Notes: a model not told the origin generated them from the sequence alone. A DNA stretch of 64,000 bases from Paenibacillus_AM sp052180255 (GCF_052180255.1 NZ_CP197466.1:3410001-3474000); one strand, 5' to 3'. Shown: positions 42,930 to 52,787, counted from the first letter of the stretch. Numbers and translations are program-made.

Positions 42930-45194
42930 TTATTTTACTGTTACCGATATGGAAATGCTTCTTCCATTATAGGTTGCTTTAATCGATGTCGAACCTTTTT
43001 TCACCGCTTTGATGTTACCTTTTGAGTCAACAGTCGCAATCAACGGATTGTTCGAATACCATGTCGCCTCAGAAGTCGCGTCAACTACTTTACCGTTATC
43101 AAACAACGCTGTCAGATCAATTTTCTGAGCTTGTCCTACGGTTAGCTTTGCGCGTGTCTCTGACAGAAAAAGCTTATTGAGCTTCGGCAGCACCCGAACA
43201 GTAACGCTGATCGGCTTATCCTGGTAATTCGCATAAAGAGTAACTGTCCCTTCTTTCAGGGCTTTCACAGTTGAACCTTTTACGCTTGCAATTGTCGGAT
43301 CACTTGACACCCATGTTACTTTACTGCTTAATGTGATATCTTTCCCAGTTACATAAGTACCTACGACTTTAATCGACTTGCTTCGACCTGGGTTCAGATC
43401 GATCACATCAGGTTCTACAACAATTGATTTAACTTCATCTTCAATTGTTACAGAAATCGTTACCGTTTTATTCATATAAGTCCCTTTTAGCGTCACACGA
43501 CTTGCCAAGAGACCTTTCATATCATTTTCTTTGACAAGTAGGTTAGGGCTGGAAGCCTTCCAATCCATCTTATCTGCAATATTATCAATTTCTGTACCAT
43601 CTTCAAAGATTGCTCTTACAACTGGCAAATTGGATTTACCTTGTTCACTATTTTTACCCGCCACAAGGCTGATGTTCATCTCCGTTGGGATCAGTGCAAG
43701 CACTTTTTCCTGCACTTCCACTTCGATTGTAACTGTCAGCTTGTTCATTGTTGCTCTTAATGTCGTTTTTCCTTTTTTACCTGCAATAATTTTACCATCT
43801 ACGACTTTTGCAATATCATCCCCATTTTTACCATCTGCAAGGGTGCTTGTCCAAGTCATTTTGGCAGTTAAATCAATCGTATCACCATCAATTTGCTTGC
43901 CAGTAATTTTAGGTACCGCTAGTACTTCATTTTTAAACAAAGTCATAGAAGCTTTGCTTTTATCTTCTTTGTCCTTGTCTTTGCTATCAACTGTAAGTTC
44001 AAGCAATGGTTTGTAAACATTCACTTGAACAGCGCTTGTCAAGCCTAAGTGTTCAATTGTGATTGTAGCGTTCCCACGGCCTTTTGGTGTAATGAGCCCA
44101 CCGCTTACAGTAGCTACGTAATTGTCACTGCTTTTCCAAGTCGCATTTGCCGTCACATCAGTCTTCGTGTGAGAGGAATTCATCATCTCAGCCGTAATTC
44201 TTAGAGGCTGATCTTCCAAGAAGAAATCATATGATTTTTTGTCTGGTGTTAAGATTAACGCTTGGTATGGAAGACGCACTATAACGTTCACATCTGCCGT
44301 TTTTCCTAGATATGTAACTGTCAATTTCGCACTACCAGGTGCAATTGGCTTTACAAGACCTTTTTCAACCGTAACAACGGATGGAGTGGAAGAAGTCCAA
44401 ATCGCATCGGCTGTAATATTCTGAAACACATCGCTATCTTTCTTAGCCGCATCCACGATTGTAGCTTGCGCAAGAAGTTGAGCTGATTTATCTCCCATCA
44501 TGAATTCAAGATTCTTAATGGCACTGCCATCTTTAATAATCTCGATATCCTTATAAGGAGAAATGACTTCAATATCTACGGAATCTGTCATACCTAAGTA
44601 TGAGATCGTAATCTTGGCTTTACCCGCTGAATGAAGAGCTAATTCACCCTGCTTGATTGTAACCACATTATCATCTGAGGATTTCCAAGTAACTTCCTTC
44701 GTTACATCATTCGTATCACCAGCTGTCAGTTCTCTGGTATCGTCTTTATCGTACTTCGCTTCTGCCGTAAATTTGATATCTTTGGTTCCCAGCTTTAATA
44801 GCTTTTCAGCTGCAATTAGTTCCAAAGATCCATATTTATGTACAGTTACTTCTACACTACTTGATTTCCCCCTATATAGTCCGGTAACTGTTGCCGTCCC
44901 TTTACCCTTAGCGGCTACTTTACCTTTATCAACAGTAAGGATTGATGAATTTGACGTAGACCAAATCGCGACATCTGTCACATCCTTAGGTGAACCCGTC
45001 TTCATGTCTGCTTTTAGATTGAAATTTAGGTTAGTCTCACCTACGTACATCGTCTGTTTCGTGTTTGGATTAAGTGTTACAGATAAAACATCATCGTCTG
45101 TTTCTGCAGCTTGTACCACAGATAACGGAGCTGTTAAAATCATTAAAATCGCTACCGCCGCCACCAACCATCTGCGGATAATTGAAACTCGCAT
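42930..45194 (-). CDS. Secreted protein with about eight bacterial Ig-like (Big_2) repeats
   Basis: 754 residues. A signal peptide (residues 1-29, ending VVQAAE) is followed by repeated ~85-residue Big_2 domains, each recognisable by a W(K/S)SS(D/N) or WTSS core (WSTSNSS, WKSSDDN, WTSSTPS, WKSSDNY, WVSSDPT, WYSNNPL) and a G-x-A/T-x-I/V-T ending. There is no catalytic domain, SLH or LPxTG anchor. Such proteins act as surface adhesins or wall-binding scaffolds. GAGGAGTGTGAGGC precedes the ATG. Confidence 0.87.
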   Translation of the reverse strand: MRVSIIRRWLVAAVAILMILTAPLSVVQAAETDDDVLSVTLNPNTKQTMYVGETNLNFNLKADMKTGSPKDVTDVAIWSTSNSSILTVDKGKVAAKGKGTATVTGLYRGKSSSVEVTVHKYGSLELIAAEKLLKLGTKDIKFTAEAKYDKDDTRELTAGDTNDVTKEVTWKSSDDNVVTIKQGELALHSAGKAKITISYLGMTDSVDIEVISPYKDIEIIKDGSAIKNLEFMMGDKSAQLLAQATIVDAAKKDSDVFQNITADAIWTSSTPSVVTVEKGLVKPIAPGSAKLTVTYLGKTADVNVIVRLPYQALILTPDKKSYDFFLEDQPLRITAEMMNSSHTKTDVTANATWKSSDNYVATVSGGLITPKGRGNATITIEHLGLTSAVQVNVYKPLLELTVDSKDKDKEDKSKASMTLFKNEVLAVPKITGKQIDGDTIDLTAKMTWTSTLADGKNGDDIAKVVDGKIIAGKKGKTTLRATMNKLTVTIEVEVQEKVLALIPTEMNISLVAGKNSEQGKSNLPVVRAIFEDGTEIDNIADKMDWKASSPNLLVKENDMKGLLASRVTLKGTYMNKTVTISVTIEDEVKSIVVEPDVIDLNPGRSKSIKVVGTYVTGKDITLSSKVTWVSSDPTIASVKGSTVKALKEGTVTLYANYQDKPISVTVRVLPKLNKLFLSETRAKLTVGQAQKIDLTALFDNGKVVDATSEATWYSNNPLIATVDSKGNIKAVKKGSTSIKATYNGRSISISVTVK

Positions 45195-45323
45195 GCCTCA
45201 CACTCCTCGTGTATTTATTAGATTAGATGAAAAGTACACCTTCATCTTATATCGGCAAGTTACGACAAAATTTCAATGGCAAATTTCTTCCGTATTCATG
45301 TTTCTTGTTGTGAAAAAAATCAC

Positions 45324-45351
45324 TTGAAATACTGGACAAACTTCATATAAT
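45324..45351 (+). promoter_or_regulatory. SigA promoter of the formate/nitrite transporter gene
   Basis: TTGAAA (45324-45329), 16 bp, TATAAT (45346-45351). Confidence 0.7.
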
Positions 45352-45411
45352 AAAGAGGTTATATTCTGATAAGTAATCTTATCCAAGAACGATTATAAGG
45401 AGTGAACGACC

Positions 45412-46191
45412 TTGTCCTATTATAAACCAACACAAATTGCAGAAAATACAGTTGAAACTGGCCTAGCAAAAGCAAAAATGAGTATACCAAGTATGCTTGC
45501 CCTTGGCTTTGCGGCTGGAGCTTTCATCTCCATCGGATTTTTACTAGCTATCCGCGTATCCGCAGGCATGCCTCCTGAGTTAAGCGGTCTTACTACTTTC
45601 TTAAGTGCAGCTGTATTCCCAGTCGGTCTTATTCTTGTTGTAATTGCAGGCGGTGAATTACTAACTGGAAACATGATGGCCGTTCCACTGGCTTGGTACG
45701 CACGCAAAATCAGTGGCTTTCAAGTGATGAAGAACTGGTTCTGGATTACTCTAAGTAATTTTCTTGGTGCTCTATTCGTTGCTTATTTCTTTGGACACGT
45801 ACTTGGATTAACGGAAACCGGTGTCTTTCTGGAGAGAACCATTGATCTTGCTGGACATAAAATACACGATTCCTTTTTTCAAGCATTCATCTCAGGTATC
45901 GGTTGTAACTGGCTAGTGGCCCTAGCTGTATGGCTTGCTTACAGTTCCAATGATGTTGTCGGTAAAATTGCGGGTATTTGGTTCCCCACAATGGCTTTCG
46001 TTGCCATTGGCTTCCAGCACGTTGTGGCCAATATGTTCCTTATCCCCGCAGCGATTTTTGCTGGCTCCTACACATGGATGGACTACTTGACGAACTTCGT
46101 TCCTGTTTTCCTTGGTAATGCTGTCGGTGGTTCAATCTTCGTGGCGATGATTTATTATGTGGCCTATTTGCGGAAAGGTTTAGCAAAGTAG
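45412..46191 (+). CDS. Formate/nitrite (FNT) family transporter
   Basis: 259 residues with six transmembrane helices. FNT signatures include AFISIGFLLAI, GGELLTGNMM and IGCNWLVALAVWLAYSS, with the pore histidine in FQHVVANMFLIP. FNT proteins conduct formate, nitrite or hydrosulfide as pentamers. No neighbouring nitrite or formate gene narrows the substrate. The start is TTG with AAGGAG 9 nt upstream. Confidence 0.93.
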   Translation: MSYYKPTQIAENTVETGLAKAKMSIPSMLALGFAAGAFISIGFLLAIRVSAGMPPELSGLTTFLSAAVFPVGLILVVIAGGELLTGNMMAVPLAWYARKISGFQVMKNWFWITLSNFLGALFVAYFFGHVLGLTETGVFLERTIDLAGHKIHDSFFQAFISGIGCNWLVALAVWLAYSSNDVVGKIAGIWFPTMAFVAIGFQHVVANMFLIPAAIFAGSYTWMDYLTNFVPVFLGNAVGGSIFVAMIYYVAYLRKGLAK

Positions 46192-46203
46192 ACATAAGAA
46201 AAG

Positions 46204-46247
46204 AAGCCAGTTAAGAGAGCGTATCATATCACTCTTAGCTGGCTTTT
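46204..46247 (+). terminator. Intrinsic terminator
   Basis: AAGCCAGtTAAGAG and CTCTTAgCTGGCTT arms followed by TTTCT. Confidence 0.8.
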
Positions 46248-46262
46248 TCTGATTCTCTTTAG

Positions 46263-47444
46263 CTACATCACATAAGTAACATTCCCGGATAATCGATCTG
46301 GATAGTGGTGGGTATTGGTTGCTTCAACCCCAAACACAATATCTGCGATATCCGTGCTAGACAGCGGCTCATAGAGCTGCGACAGACGAAGTCGCATCGC
46401 TTGAAGCATCATAGGGTTATGGAACAGCTGGGAAAGCTTACTGATCAAATCATCTAAGGACTCAGCCTGCATGGCTGCACCCGATTCGAGTAAGAAACGT
46501 GCATTATCTTCTTCTTGACCTGGCAGCGGCTTGTAGATGACCATCGGTAATTGCATGGTCATCGCTTCGCTTATCGTAAGACCACCTGGTTTTGTTACGA
46601 TTGTATCGGCAATGGCCATCAATTCGTGTACATAATCGATATAACCCATGATACGAAAATCATGCTTAGAACCTTGCACGCTTTCTTCCAGCTGACTTCT
46701 CACCCGTTCATTGCTTCCGCAAATCACTAGAAACTGTGTGGGACATGCCAGTTGCTCGAAAGTATTCACTTTCTTAACGAGTTCCGCTCCCATTAGTCCG
46801 CAACCACCGCCCATTACAAGAACAATCGGTTTATTCGGATTAAGTCCATGCTTCGCTAGAAGCGTGCTGCGATCATACGCTTCACGAAATTCGTCACGAA
46901 CTGGAATACCCGCTACTTCGACTTGATCAACCGCTACACCATTTGCATACAGCTCTTGACGAACCTTCTCAGACCCTACGATATACTTATCGGTGTGCGG
47001 ATAAACCCAATAGCTGTGACTCGTATGATCAGTGATCACTGTCATCGTTGGAATATTGAGCAGTCCATGCTCTTTAAGCTCAGAAAGTGCACCTGATGCA
47101 AGTGGAAACGTCGAAACGATGACGGAAGGATTAATAGCCTCTAATTGTCTTAATAGGCGGTTAACACCTAGCCGATTTGTCTTTTTTAATAGATCTGAAA
47201 ATGTGTTTGTTTTGCGCGTTTTATTATAAACAAATCCGTAGATAGATGGGAATTTCTGAATGCTTTGCATATAGATATATCTCGAAAGGGAGTGGATGTG
47301 AGGATGTGCCAGCTCCATGAAATCGATAACGATCGCCTCTGCGTTGGGGCGGCTTCGCTCAACAAACTTCCGAACAGCTTGAGCAGCTTGACGATGCCCA
47401 TCTCCAAAATTCCCCGATAGAATGACAACCTTCTCTTTTTTCAT
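46263..47444 (-). CDS. GT28/MGDG-synthase-like glycosyltransferase (paralogue)
   Basis: 393 residues. GNFGDGHRQAAQAV at the N-terminus, VMGGGCGLMG and TKPGGLTISEAM with PLPGQEEDN in the donor domain place it with UgtP/MGDG synthase. It resembles the gene at 30332-31465 in motif order but is clearly diverged. ATG 47444 with AAAGGTG upstream is preferred over the GTG at 47456. It is likely to glucosylate a membrane lipid, perhaps the anchor for lipoteichoic acid; this is inference from the family. Confidence 0.84.
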   Translation of the reverse strand: MKKEKVVILSGNFGDGHRQAAQAVRKFVERSRPNAEAIVIDFMELAHPHIHSLSRYIYMQSIQKFPSIYGFVYNKTRKTNTFSDLLKKTNRLGVNRLLRQLEAINPSVIVSTFPLASGALSELKEHGLLNIPTMTVITDHTSHSYWVYPHTDKYIVGSEKVRQELYANGVAVDQVEVAGIPVRDEFREAYDRSTLLAKHGLNPNKPIVLVMGGGCGLMGAELVKKVNTFEQLACPTQFLVICGSNERVRSQLEESVQGSKHDFRIMGYIDYVHELMAIADTIVTKPGGLTISEAMTMQLPMVIYKPLPGQEEDNARFLLESGAAMQAESLDDLISKLSQLFHNPMMLQAMRLRLSQLYEPLSSTDIADIVFGVEATNTHHYPDRLSGNVTYVM

Positions 47445-47611
47445 GAATACTCGCACCTTTCATTTATCGTTCTCTCTGTTGATCTAATTGTATGCGATGC
47501 ATTTCATTAACAAAACCGACCACCGATGGGAAGGCTCCCCCGTCTTAGGTCTAGGAAGGTTTAGGACCACCTTAGGAAGAAATATGAGGCTCTACATAGA
47601 CGGCCTAATAT

Positions 47612-48826
47612 TCATGTACACCGTCGATCCAACCGACGAACGATCGCGACACCAGCAAATAAAGCGACAAACGGCATCAGTACAACAGCGTACCTGCCAT
47701 GTGCGAGATAAATCATGTGCAAGATCGTCATGTAACCAAATAACGTAATCAACAAAAGCGCGCCCCGATTGTGCCGAGACAGCCATATGCCAATCCCCCC
47801 ACCTATAAGGAGTAGATAATGTGATGCCCATACGAAAATGGGTGGAATACCCGCAATTCGAACCCAATAGAACACATCACCCCAAAAAAATCCGAACTTT
47901 CCAATGGTATACCATGCAGTGTACAATAGCGGCTGTTCAATGAATCCTTTTTTAATCCGCTCTATCGCCCACTGTTTATCAAACTCATCATTCACCCACA
48001 GATCATTTGTCTGGTGCCAGGTTCGCTGCTCTTCAATCGGTGGGAAATGAAATGGAAAAGTACCAAGCAGCATTGGATTCCCGCTTGATTTTGTCAGAGG
48101 TATAAACTGGCCCCCTGATACTTCATAATTACGAACCCACCAAGGTGTAAGGCATAAGGTGAAGACAATCCCAGCAATAACCCCGCACCCCAATACCTTT
48201 TTCCAAGGAATCTGGCGCCAATAGAAAAGCAACAATAGGAAGATACCCGGCCACAACGCAATCGTAGGACGTACATACGTTGCAGCTACCCAACAAAGGC
48301 CAAATAAGATCGCCCACTTCCACGTTGGCCGCTCCATCGCTCGCAGAGCTGTATAAATAAGCAGCATTAAGCAGCAGATGAATAGAGCTTCCGTTAATAT
48401 TAAGAACGAAACAAGCCATAAAGGTAAATATACGGCTGATATCCCCACACCCCAAAGTGCAACTCGCTCATTCCAAATCCGGCGCCCAATGATATACAAC
48501 ATATACATAGAGAAGGTCATCATCATCGTCTGCAAAATTCGAAGAGCCTGCTCCAGCGCGTAGTTCGTGCCGAATATTTGCATGAACAAAGCTATGATCG
48601 CAGGCAAGGCTGGTGTGATAAATACCGTTGGACGAGTGGGATCATTGTAGGTGAACACCCCTGTTTCCAGCCAGATTTGCGCTGTTCTCAAATAAGACAT
48701 GTCATCCGATTCGAGATTAAAGTGTCCGCCGCTGGTTAGAATCACGACCACTTTCATTACAAAAGAAACCATGAGGATTGTCCACAACAAGCGGCGATTG
48801 CTGGTGAATCGTGTCTTTATTTTCAT
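47612..48826 (-). CDS. GT-C membrane glycosyltransferase (PMT/ArnT-like, GT39/83)
   Basis: About 404 residues and 9-11 transmembrane helices. The first outside loop carries the family acidic motif (FNLESDDMSYL), followed by GRRIWNERVALWG and the TPWWVRNYEVSGGQFIPLT region typical of ArnT-like enzymes. These transfer a sugar from a polyprenyl-phosphate donor to an acceptor outside the cell. Its ATG overlaps the stop of the upstream EmrE-like gene by 4 nt, so the two are coupled; no ribosome-binding site is visible. Confidence 0.85.
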   Translation of the reverse strand: MKIKTRFTSNRRLLWTILMVSFVMKVVVILTSGGHFNLESDDMSYLRTAQIWLETGVFTYNDPTRPTVFITPALPAIIALFMQIFGTNYALEQALRILQTMMMTFSMYMLYIIGRRIWNERVALWGVGISAVYLPLWLVSFLILTEALFICCLMLLIYTALRAMERPTWKWAILFGLCWVAATYVRPTIALWPGIFLLLLFYWRQIPWKKVLGCGVIAGIVFTLCLTPWWVRNYEVSGGQFIPLTKSSGNPMLLGTFPFHFPPIEEQRTWHQTNDLWVNDEFDKQWAIERIKKGFIEQPLLYTAWYTIGKFGFFWGDVFYWVRIAGIPPIFVWASHYLLLIGGGIGIWLSRHNRGALLLITLFGYMTILHMIYLAHGRYAVVLMPFVALFAGVAIVRRLDRRCT

Positions 48827-49194
48827 GATATTTTGGAAGAGTAGCCGATCATGGCAACACCGATTAATATGACGAAACATCCCATGATTTTCATTAGAGT
48901 CAGACTCTCATGGAACACGTAATACGCTCCGAATGCGGTCATAATATAAGCAATACTTTGCAGCGGATAAGCAACCGAAATATCTACACGTGTAAGAATA
49001 AACACCCAAAGTACCGTAGCCAGCCCGTAAATGATTAAACCACCAAAGATCCAAGGAGAGAAAAACAACTCTATAACGCTTCGTATACTTTCAAAAGAGT
49101 TTGCTTTCCGTGTCAGGCCGACTTTCCAAAGAAACTGTCCAGAAACAAGCATACATGTATTAAGTAAAATTAAAGCGACATTCGTAAATTTCAT
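48823..49194 (-). CDS. EmrE/ArnE-like small four-TM protein
   Basis: 123 residues, four transmembrane helices, with VDISVAYPLQSIAY as in SMR/EamA-type carriers. It lacks the early membrane-embedded glutamate in the usual SMR position, and its coupling to a polyprenyl-phosphate-dependent glycosyltransferase fits an ArnE/ArnF-like lipid-linked sugar flippase better than a drug pump. This role is inference from context. Confidence 0.75.
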   Translation of the reverse strand: MKFTNVALILLNTCMLVSGQFLWKVGLTRKANSFESIRSVIELFFSPWIFGGLIIYGLATVLWVFILTRVDISVAYPLQSIAYIMTAFGAYYVFHESLTLMKIMGCFVILIGVAMIGYSSKIS

Positions 49195-49238
49195 CTAGAT
49201 AAGCTCCTTTACTTGTATGTTCTTCTAACGAAAAACTG

Positions 49239-49266
49239 TTGCCCCTCAGACAACAAACGGTATAAT
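49239..49266 (+). promoter_or_regulatory. SigA-type promoter of the PAP2 gene
   Basis: TTGCCC (49239-49244), 16 bp, TATAAT (49261-49266). Confidence 0.6.
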
Positions 49267-49306
49267 AGTAAATGCTATCTGAGAATAGAACGGGGATGAA
49301 ACTTCA

Positions 49307-50194
49307 TTGTTTAATTTAAAATTATTTATGCCTCTCTTGTGGCTGTTAACAGCTGCCGTATTAATCGGCGTCACACAAGTAGATGGATGGGGCTTTATGA
49401 GTATTCTAGTCCTTTTACTCGCTCTTTATGGGACAAACAAGGACATGAAGAACATCACATGGGGACAATTTATCCCCGCGGGTCTTGTAACGCTTACCAT
49501 ATTCTTCTTCATTTATAAGTACGCTAATCCGTTATGGCATGATGTTGTTGGCTGGCAGACCCAGAACATCAAATATGCGTTTAAATGGAATGAACTATTT
49601 AATTCCATCCCGTTTAACGATGCAGCTTGGATGCGAATTTGGCAACCAAAATGGTTAACCCATTATATGTCTTGGGTATATATGAATGGATTCACACTCT
49701 CTTATTGGATTTGTATTATTCGCGCCTTCTTTACGAAAGATGTAAAAAAGATGGGCGTTTATGCACTAGGCGGTTATTTACTGCAAACACCATTCATCTT
49801 GGTTTTCTACAATACCGTGTTTTTGCAGGAAGTGTGGTACGTGCAAGGCACACCTGATATGCTCGCGCGGACATTTGAGAGTGCGGCACACGAATATACA
49901 ACCGTTCTAAATTGCTTTCCCAGCATGCATACCTCCATTGCCTTTGCTGCTCTTCTTTTATCCATGAAAGAAAAGAGTAAGTGGTACCGCTGGCTGATCG
50001 GCATTTACTGTACATCCATTATTATTTCCACATTGTACTTGAAAATCCATTGGGTCATCGATGTTGTTGCAGGCATGGCATTCGCCTATGGTTGTGTGAA
50101 GCTCGCAGAGTGGATGGTAAATACGAAAGCTTATGATAGATTTACCGAAAAATTCGAGGGCATTGGCGAGCGTTTTTTGAAGAAAAAAGATTGA
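49307..50194 (+). CDS. PAP2-family membrane phosphatase/transferase
   Basis: 295 residues with about six to seven transmembrane helices. The conserved PAP2 sites are CFPSMHTS (motif 2) and LKIHWVIDVVAG (motif 3, His and Asp present); motif 1 is weak. This pattern is closer to the inositol-phosphoceramide-synthase-like branch (PAP2_3) than to classical undecaprenyl-diphosphate phosphatases. It likely acts on phosphorylated lipids at the outer membrane face. The start is TTG with GGGGATGAAAC upstream. Confidence 0.82.
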   Translation: MFNLKLFMPLLWLLTAAVLIGVTQVDGWGFMSILVLLLALYGTNKDMKNITWGQFIPAGLVTLTIFFFIYKYANPLWHDVVGWQTQNIKYAFKWNELFNSIPFNDAAWMRIWQPKWLTHYMSWVYMNGFTLSYWICIIRAFFTKDVKKMGVYALGGYLLQTPFILVFYNTVFLQEVWYVQGTPDMLARTFESAAHEYTTVLNCFPSMHTSIAFAALLLSMKEKSKWYRWLIGIYCTSIIISTLYLKIHWVIDVVAGMAFAYGCVKLAEWMVNTKAYDRFTEKFEGIGERFLKKKD

Positions 50195-50223
50195 TACAAA
50201 CTTGAATACTATCTCAAAAATAG

Positions 50224-50256
50224 AAGGAATTGTATGCAGCGATGCTACAATTCCTT
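50224..50256 (+). terminator. Intrinsic terminator
   Basis: GAAGGAATTGTA-tgcagcgatgc-TACAATTCC followed by six T residues. Confidence 0.88.
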
Positions 50257-50298
50257 TTTTAAGGTATAATGGGCTTCATATACATATAGGAAAGAACG

Positions 50299-51354
50299 GT
50301 GACCTATCCTTTTATGAAAAAATCGATCGAACACCCCGTTGTGACCCTTGTTGTACCCTGTTATAACGAGGAAGAGGTACTACCCGAAACGGTCAGTCGC
50401 CTAAATGTCGTCTTGAACCAATTAATAGTGGATAATCTTGCTTCTCCACAAAGCAGTGTACTGTTTGTTGACGACGGTTCCCGTGACCGTACATGGGAAT
50501 TAATCGAAGGATTTGCAAAATCTAATCCACTCGTGAGCGGACTTAAGTTATCTCGCAATTGTGGTCATCAGAGTGCTTTACTAGCCGGTCTCATGGAGAC
50601 CAAAGAATATTCCGATTGTGTCGTGTCCATTGATGCCGATCTTCAAGATGATGTAGAAGCGATCCGCGAGTTCGTCATTAAATTTCATGAAGGCTATGAT
50701 ATTGTTTATGGTATTCGTCAAAGCCGTACGACAGATACTTGGTTTAAGCGTTCTACAGCCCAAGGCTTTTACAAATTAATGACCCGCATGGGTGTAAACA
50801 TTCATGATAACCATGCTGACTATAGACTCATGAGTAAACGTACACTCGAACACCTGGAACATTTTCCAGAAGTGAATCTGTTCTTACGCGGCATCGTTCC
50901 ACTCATCGGTTTCCCATCTACCAAAGTGTATTATGATCGATTCGAACGCTTTGCTGGTGAATCCAAGTATCCGCTGAAAAAGATGCTCTCGTTTGCCCTA
51001 GATGGCATCACATCTTTTAGTATCAAGCCGATTCGTTTAGTTACATTAACAGGCTTTCTGTTCTTCGCTATAAGCCTAGTTGCTTTAGTGTACGCTTTGT
51101 TCAGCAAGTTCTATGGCAGCGCAGTATCCGGCTGGACATCCTTAATTTTATCTGTCTGGTTCATCGGCGGCATCCAACTCTTGGCCATCGGGCTCATTGG
51201 GGAATACATCGGAAAAATATACCGTGAGGTCAAACACCGTCCGCTATTTATTATTGAAAAGTTCATACCTGCAGCTACAAACACGCAAGAAGATAAACAA
51301 GCATCTTCAATCGATACGACAGTTGATCATCTCGTTAGAAGTCGGTCGACCTAA
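50299..51354 (+). CDS. Polyprenyl-phosphate glycosyltransferase (GtrB/ArnC-like, GT2)
   Basis: 351 residues. GT-A domain with LVVPCYNEEEVLPET, FVDDGSRDRTWELI, the metal site IDADLQDD, and NHADYRLMSKRTLE; then two C-terminal transmembrane helices (about 240-300). This is the DPM1/GtrB architecture that charges undecaprenyl phosphate with a sugar. GTG 50299 with AGGAAAG upstream is used; ATG 50314 is an alternative. It overlaps the next gene (GtrA-like), the usual partner. Confidence 0.9.
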   Translation: MTYPFMKKSIEHPVVTLVVPCYNEEEVLPETVSRLNVVLNQLIVDNLASPQSSVLFVDDGSRDRTWELIEGFAKSNPLVSGLKLSRNCGHQSALLAGLMETKEYSDCVVSIDADLQDDVEAIREFVIKFHEGYDIVYGIRQSRTTDTWFKRSTAQGFYKLMTRMGVNIHDNHADYRLMSKRTLEHLEHFPEVNLFLRGIVPLIGFPSTKVYYDRFERFAGESKYPLKKMLSFALDGITSFSIKPIRLVTLTGFLFFAISLVALVYALFSKFYGSAVSGWTSLILSVWFIGGIQLLAIGLIGEYIGKIYREVKHRPLFIIEKFIPAATNTQEDKQASSIDTTVDHLVRSRST

Positions 51355-51797
51355 TGCACACAATACGTAAGCTGCTTAATGGGTCGTTTGTTCGTTTCCT
51401 TCTTGTCGGTGTGCTCAACACCTTAGTGGGTCTTTCTGTCAGCTTCATCATCTTGAATGTACTCGGGTGGAATTACTGGCTTGCTACATCGATTGGTAAC
51501 ATCGTAGGTGCTGTGTGCAGTTACTTTCTCAATCGTACTTTCACGTTTCGTTCAGATGCTACAGTCGGCTCGTCTTGGTGGAAATTTGGTCTTGTCATCG
51601 CGGTATGCTTTGGGGTATCTTACAGTGTATCTCTATGGATCACACAAGGTTTAACACTCATTTGGGCAACTATTTCTTCTAGGTTCGTCGAAAATGCAGC
51701 TGTCCTACTCGGAAACGGTATTTATACGATATTGAATTACTTGGGTCACCGCTATTTTACATTCCGTGAACCCCAAACCAAATCAAGTGCAAATTAA
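51354..51797 (+). CDS. GtrA-like flippase protein
   Basis: 147 residues with four transmembrane helices. GtrA family features include FVRFLLVGVLNTLVG, GNIVGAVCSYFLNRTFTF and NYLGHRYFTF. GtrA proteins are proposed to flip polyprenyl-linked sugars made by GtrB-like enzymes. It starts on the stop of the upstream gene (TAATG), so they are coupled. Confidence 0.9.
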   Translation: MHTIRKLLNGSFVRFLLVGVLNTLVGLSVSFIILNVLGWNYWLATSIGNIVGAVCSYFLNRTFTFRSDATVGSSWWKFGLVIAVCFGVSYSVSLWITQGLTLIWATISSRFVENAAVLLGNGIYTILNYLGHRYFTFREPQTKSSAN

Positions 51798-51798
51798 A

Positions 51799-51836
51799 AA
51801 ACATCCTGCTAAAGGAATTTCCTTAGCAGGATGTTT
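51799..51836. terminator. Bidirectional terminator
   Basis: AAACATCCTGCTAA-ggaatttcc-TTAGCAGGATGTTTT, T-rich on both strands. Confidence 0.9.
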
Positions 51837-51851
51837 TGCAATTGTTGAATC

Positions 51852-52073
51852 TTATACTTTACGAAGCTTACCCAGCTCCGAAGTTATCGCATCAATCTCT
51901 GAGATTGAAAAAGAATCTTTACTCACAACTAGATCATATAAGTCCTTTAAATCCTCATATAAGCTCTCGTTAAAATTCCCTTTAATCGAGCCACCTGTAG
52001 CCATTCTAAGCTTACGCTTGATCTCTTCAAACATAAACTCTACATTTTCTTCCGACCAATTCGTTAAATTCAC
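51852..52073 (-). CDS. DUF1128/UPF0435 protein (YfkK-like)
   Basis: 73 residues, all alpha. NWSEENVEFMFEEIKRKL at the N-terminus and the charged DLYDLVVSKDSFSISEIDA region match the small UPF0435 family of Bacillales. Function unknown. The start is GTG (52073). Confidence 0.8.
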   Translation of the reverse strand: MNLTNWSEENVEFMFEEIKRKLRMATGGSIKGNFNESLYEDLKDLYDLVVSKDSFSISEIDAITSELGKLRKV

Positions 52074-52166
52074 TTCTCTCGTTCACCCTTTCGCTCTCTT
52101 CTGTTGCTATTGTACCATGGTTTAGCGAAAAAAAACGATTTATAACTTGAAGGAATATTCTGACAA

Positions 52167-52787
52167 TTAACTCGTAAAGAGCAATGGGGTTGGTCCTGCT
52201 TGATGCATTTTTACAATACCGCATAAATAATTCACATGGTTCTCTGCTAACTCTTGGACTTGCTCGAACGCCTTCCCATAAAATATGTAGTAAGCGATAT
52301 AGCCATGCAAGCTCATAAAGATGTTCCATGGTAAGGTAAACTGTGCGTCTACATTCGATTTGCCCCACGTAACTTCACAAATAATACCTGAGAATAGCTC
52401 TAAGTAACGCGCTTGATCGGCTTTAGAGTAGGACGTTAATTCCTCTTCATTCATCATAAAAATAACTTCATAATGATAACGATGATTAAGTCCAAATTCA
52501 ATGAAATCCATCATGACAGCTCGCAGCACATGAATATCCATATGAGATGCTTCTGTTACGATTTTTCTTTGCCTCAGTATCATTTCATTAAAATCGCGTA
52601 AAATCAACTCATACAAAAGCTCCGCTTTTTCTGTAAAGTGATAATACAGTGCGCCATGACTATATCCCAATGACTTGGCAATGCTTCGCATGGTTAAAGT
52701 GCGATAACCATAAGCGCTAAATAGTTCCCTTGCACCCGATAAAATACGCTCCCGACTAAGCTCTTGTGCTACTGCTTTCCTCGCCAT
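52167..52787 (-). CDS. TetR-family transcriptional regulator
   Basis: 206 residues. The N-terminal helix-turn-helix covers about residues 10-56 (RILSGARELFSAYGYRTLTM, SIAKSLGYSHGALYYHF cut here by its two halves). The remaining helices form a ligand-binding domain without a specific match. GGGGGGAAGTCC precedes the ATG. Neighbours do not reveal the target. Confidence 0.9.
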   Translation of the reverse strand: MARKAVAQELSRERILSGARELFSAYGYRTLTMRSIAKSLGYSHGALYYHFTEKAELLYELILRDFNEMILRQRKIVTEASHMDIHVLRAVMMDFIEFGLNHRYHYEVIFMMNEEELTSYSKADQARYLELFSGIICEVTWGKSNVDAQFTLPWNIFMSLHGYIAYYIFYGKAFEQVQELAENHVNYLCGIVKMHQAGPTPLLFTS

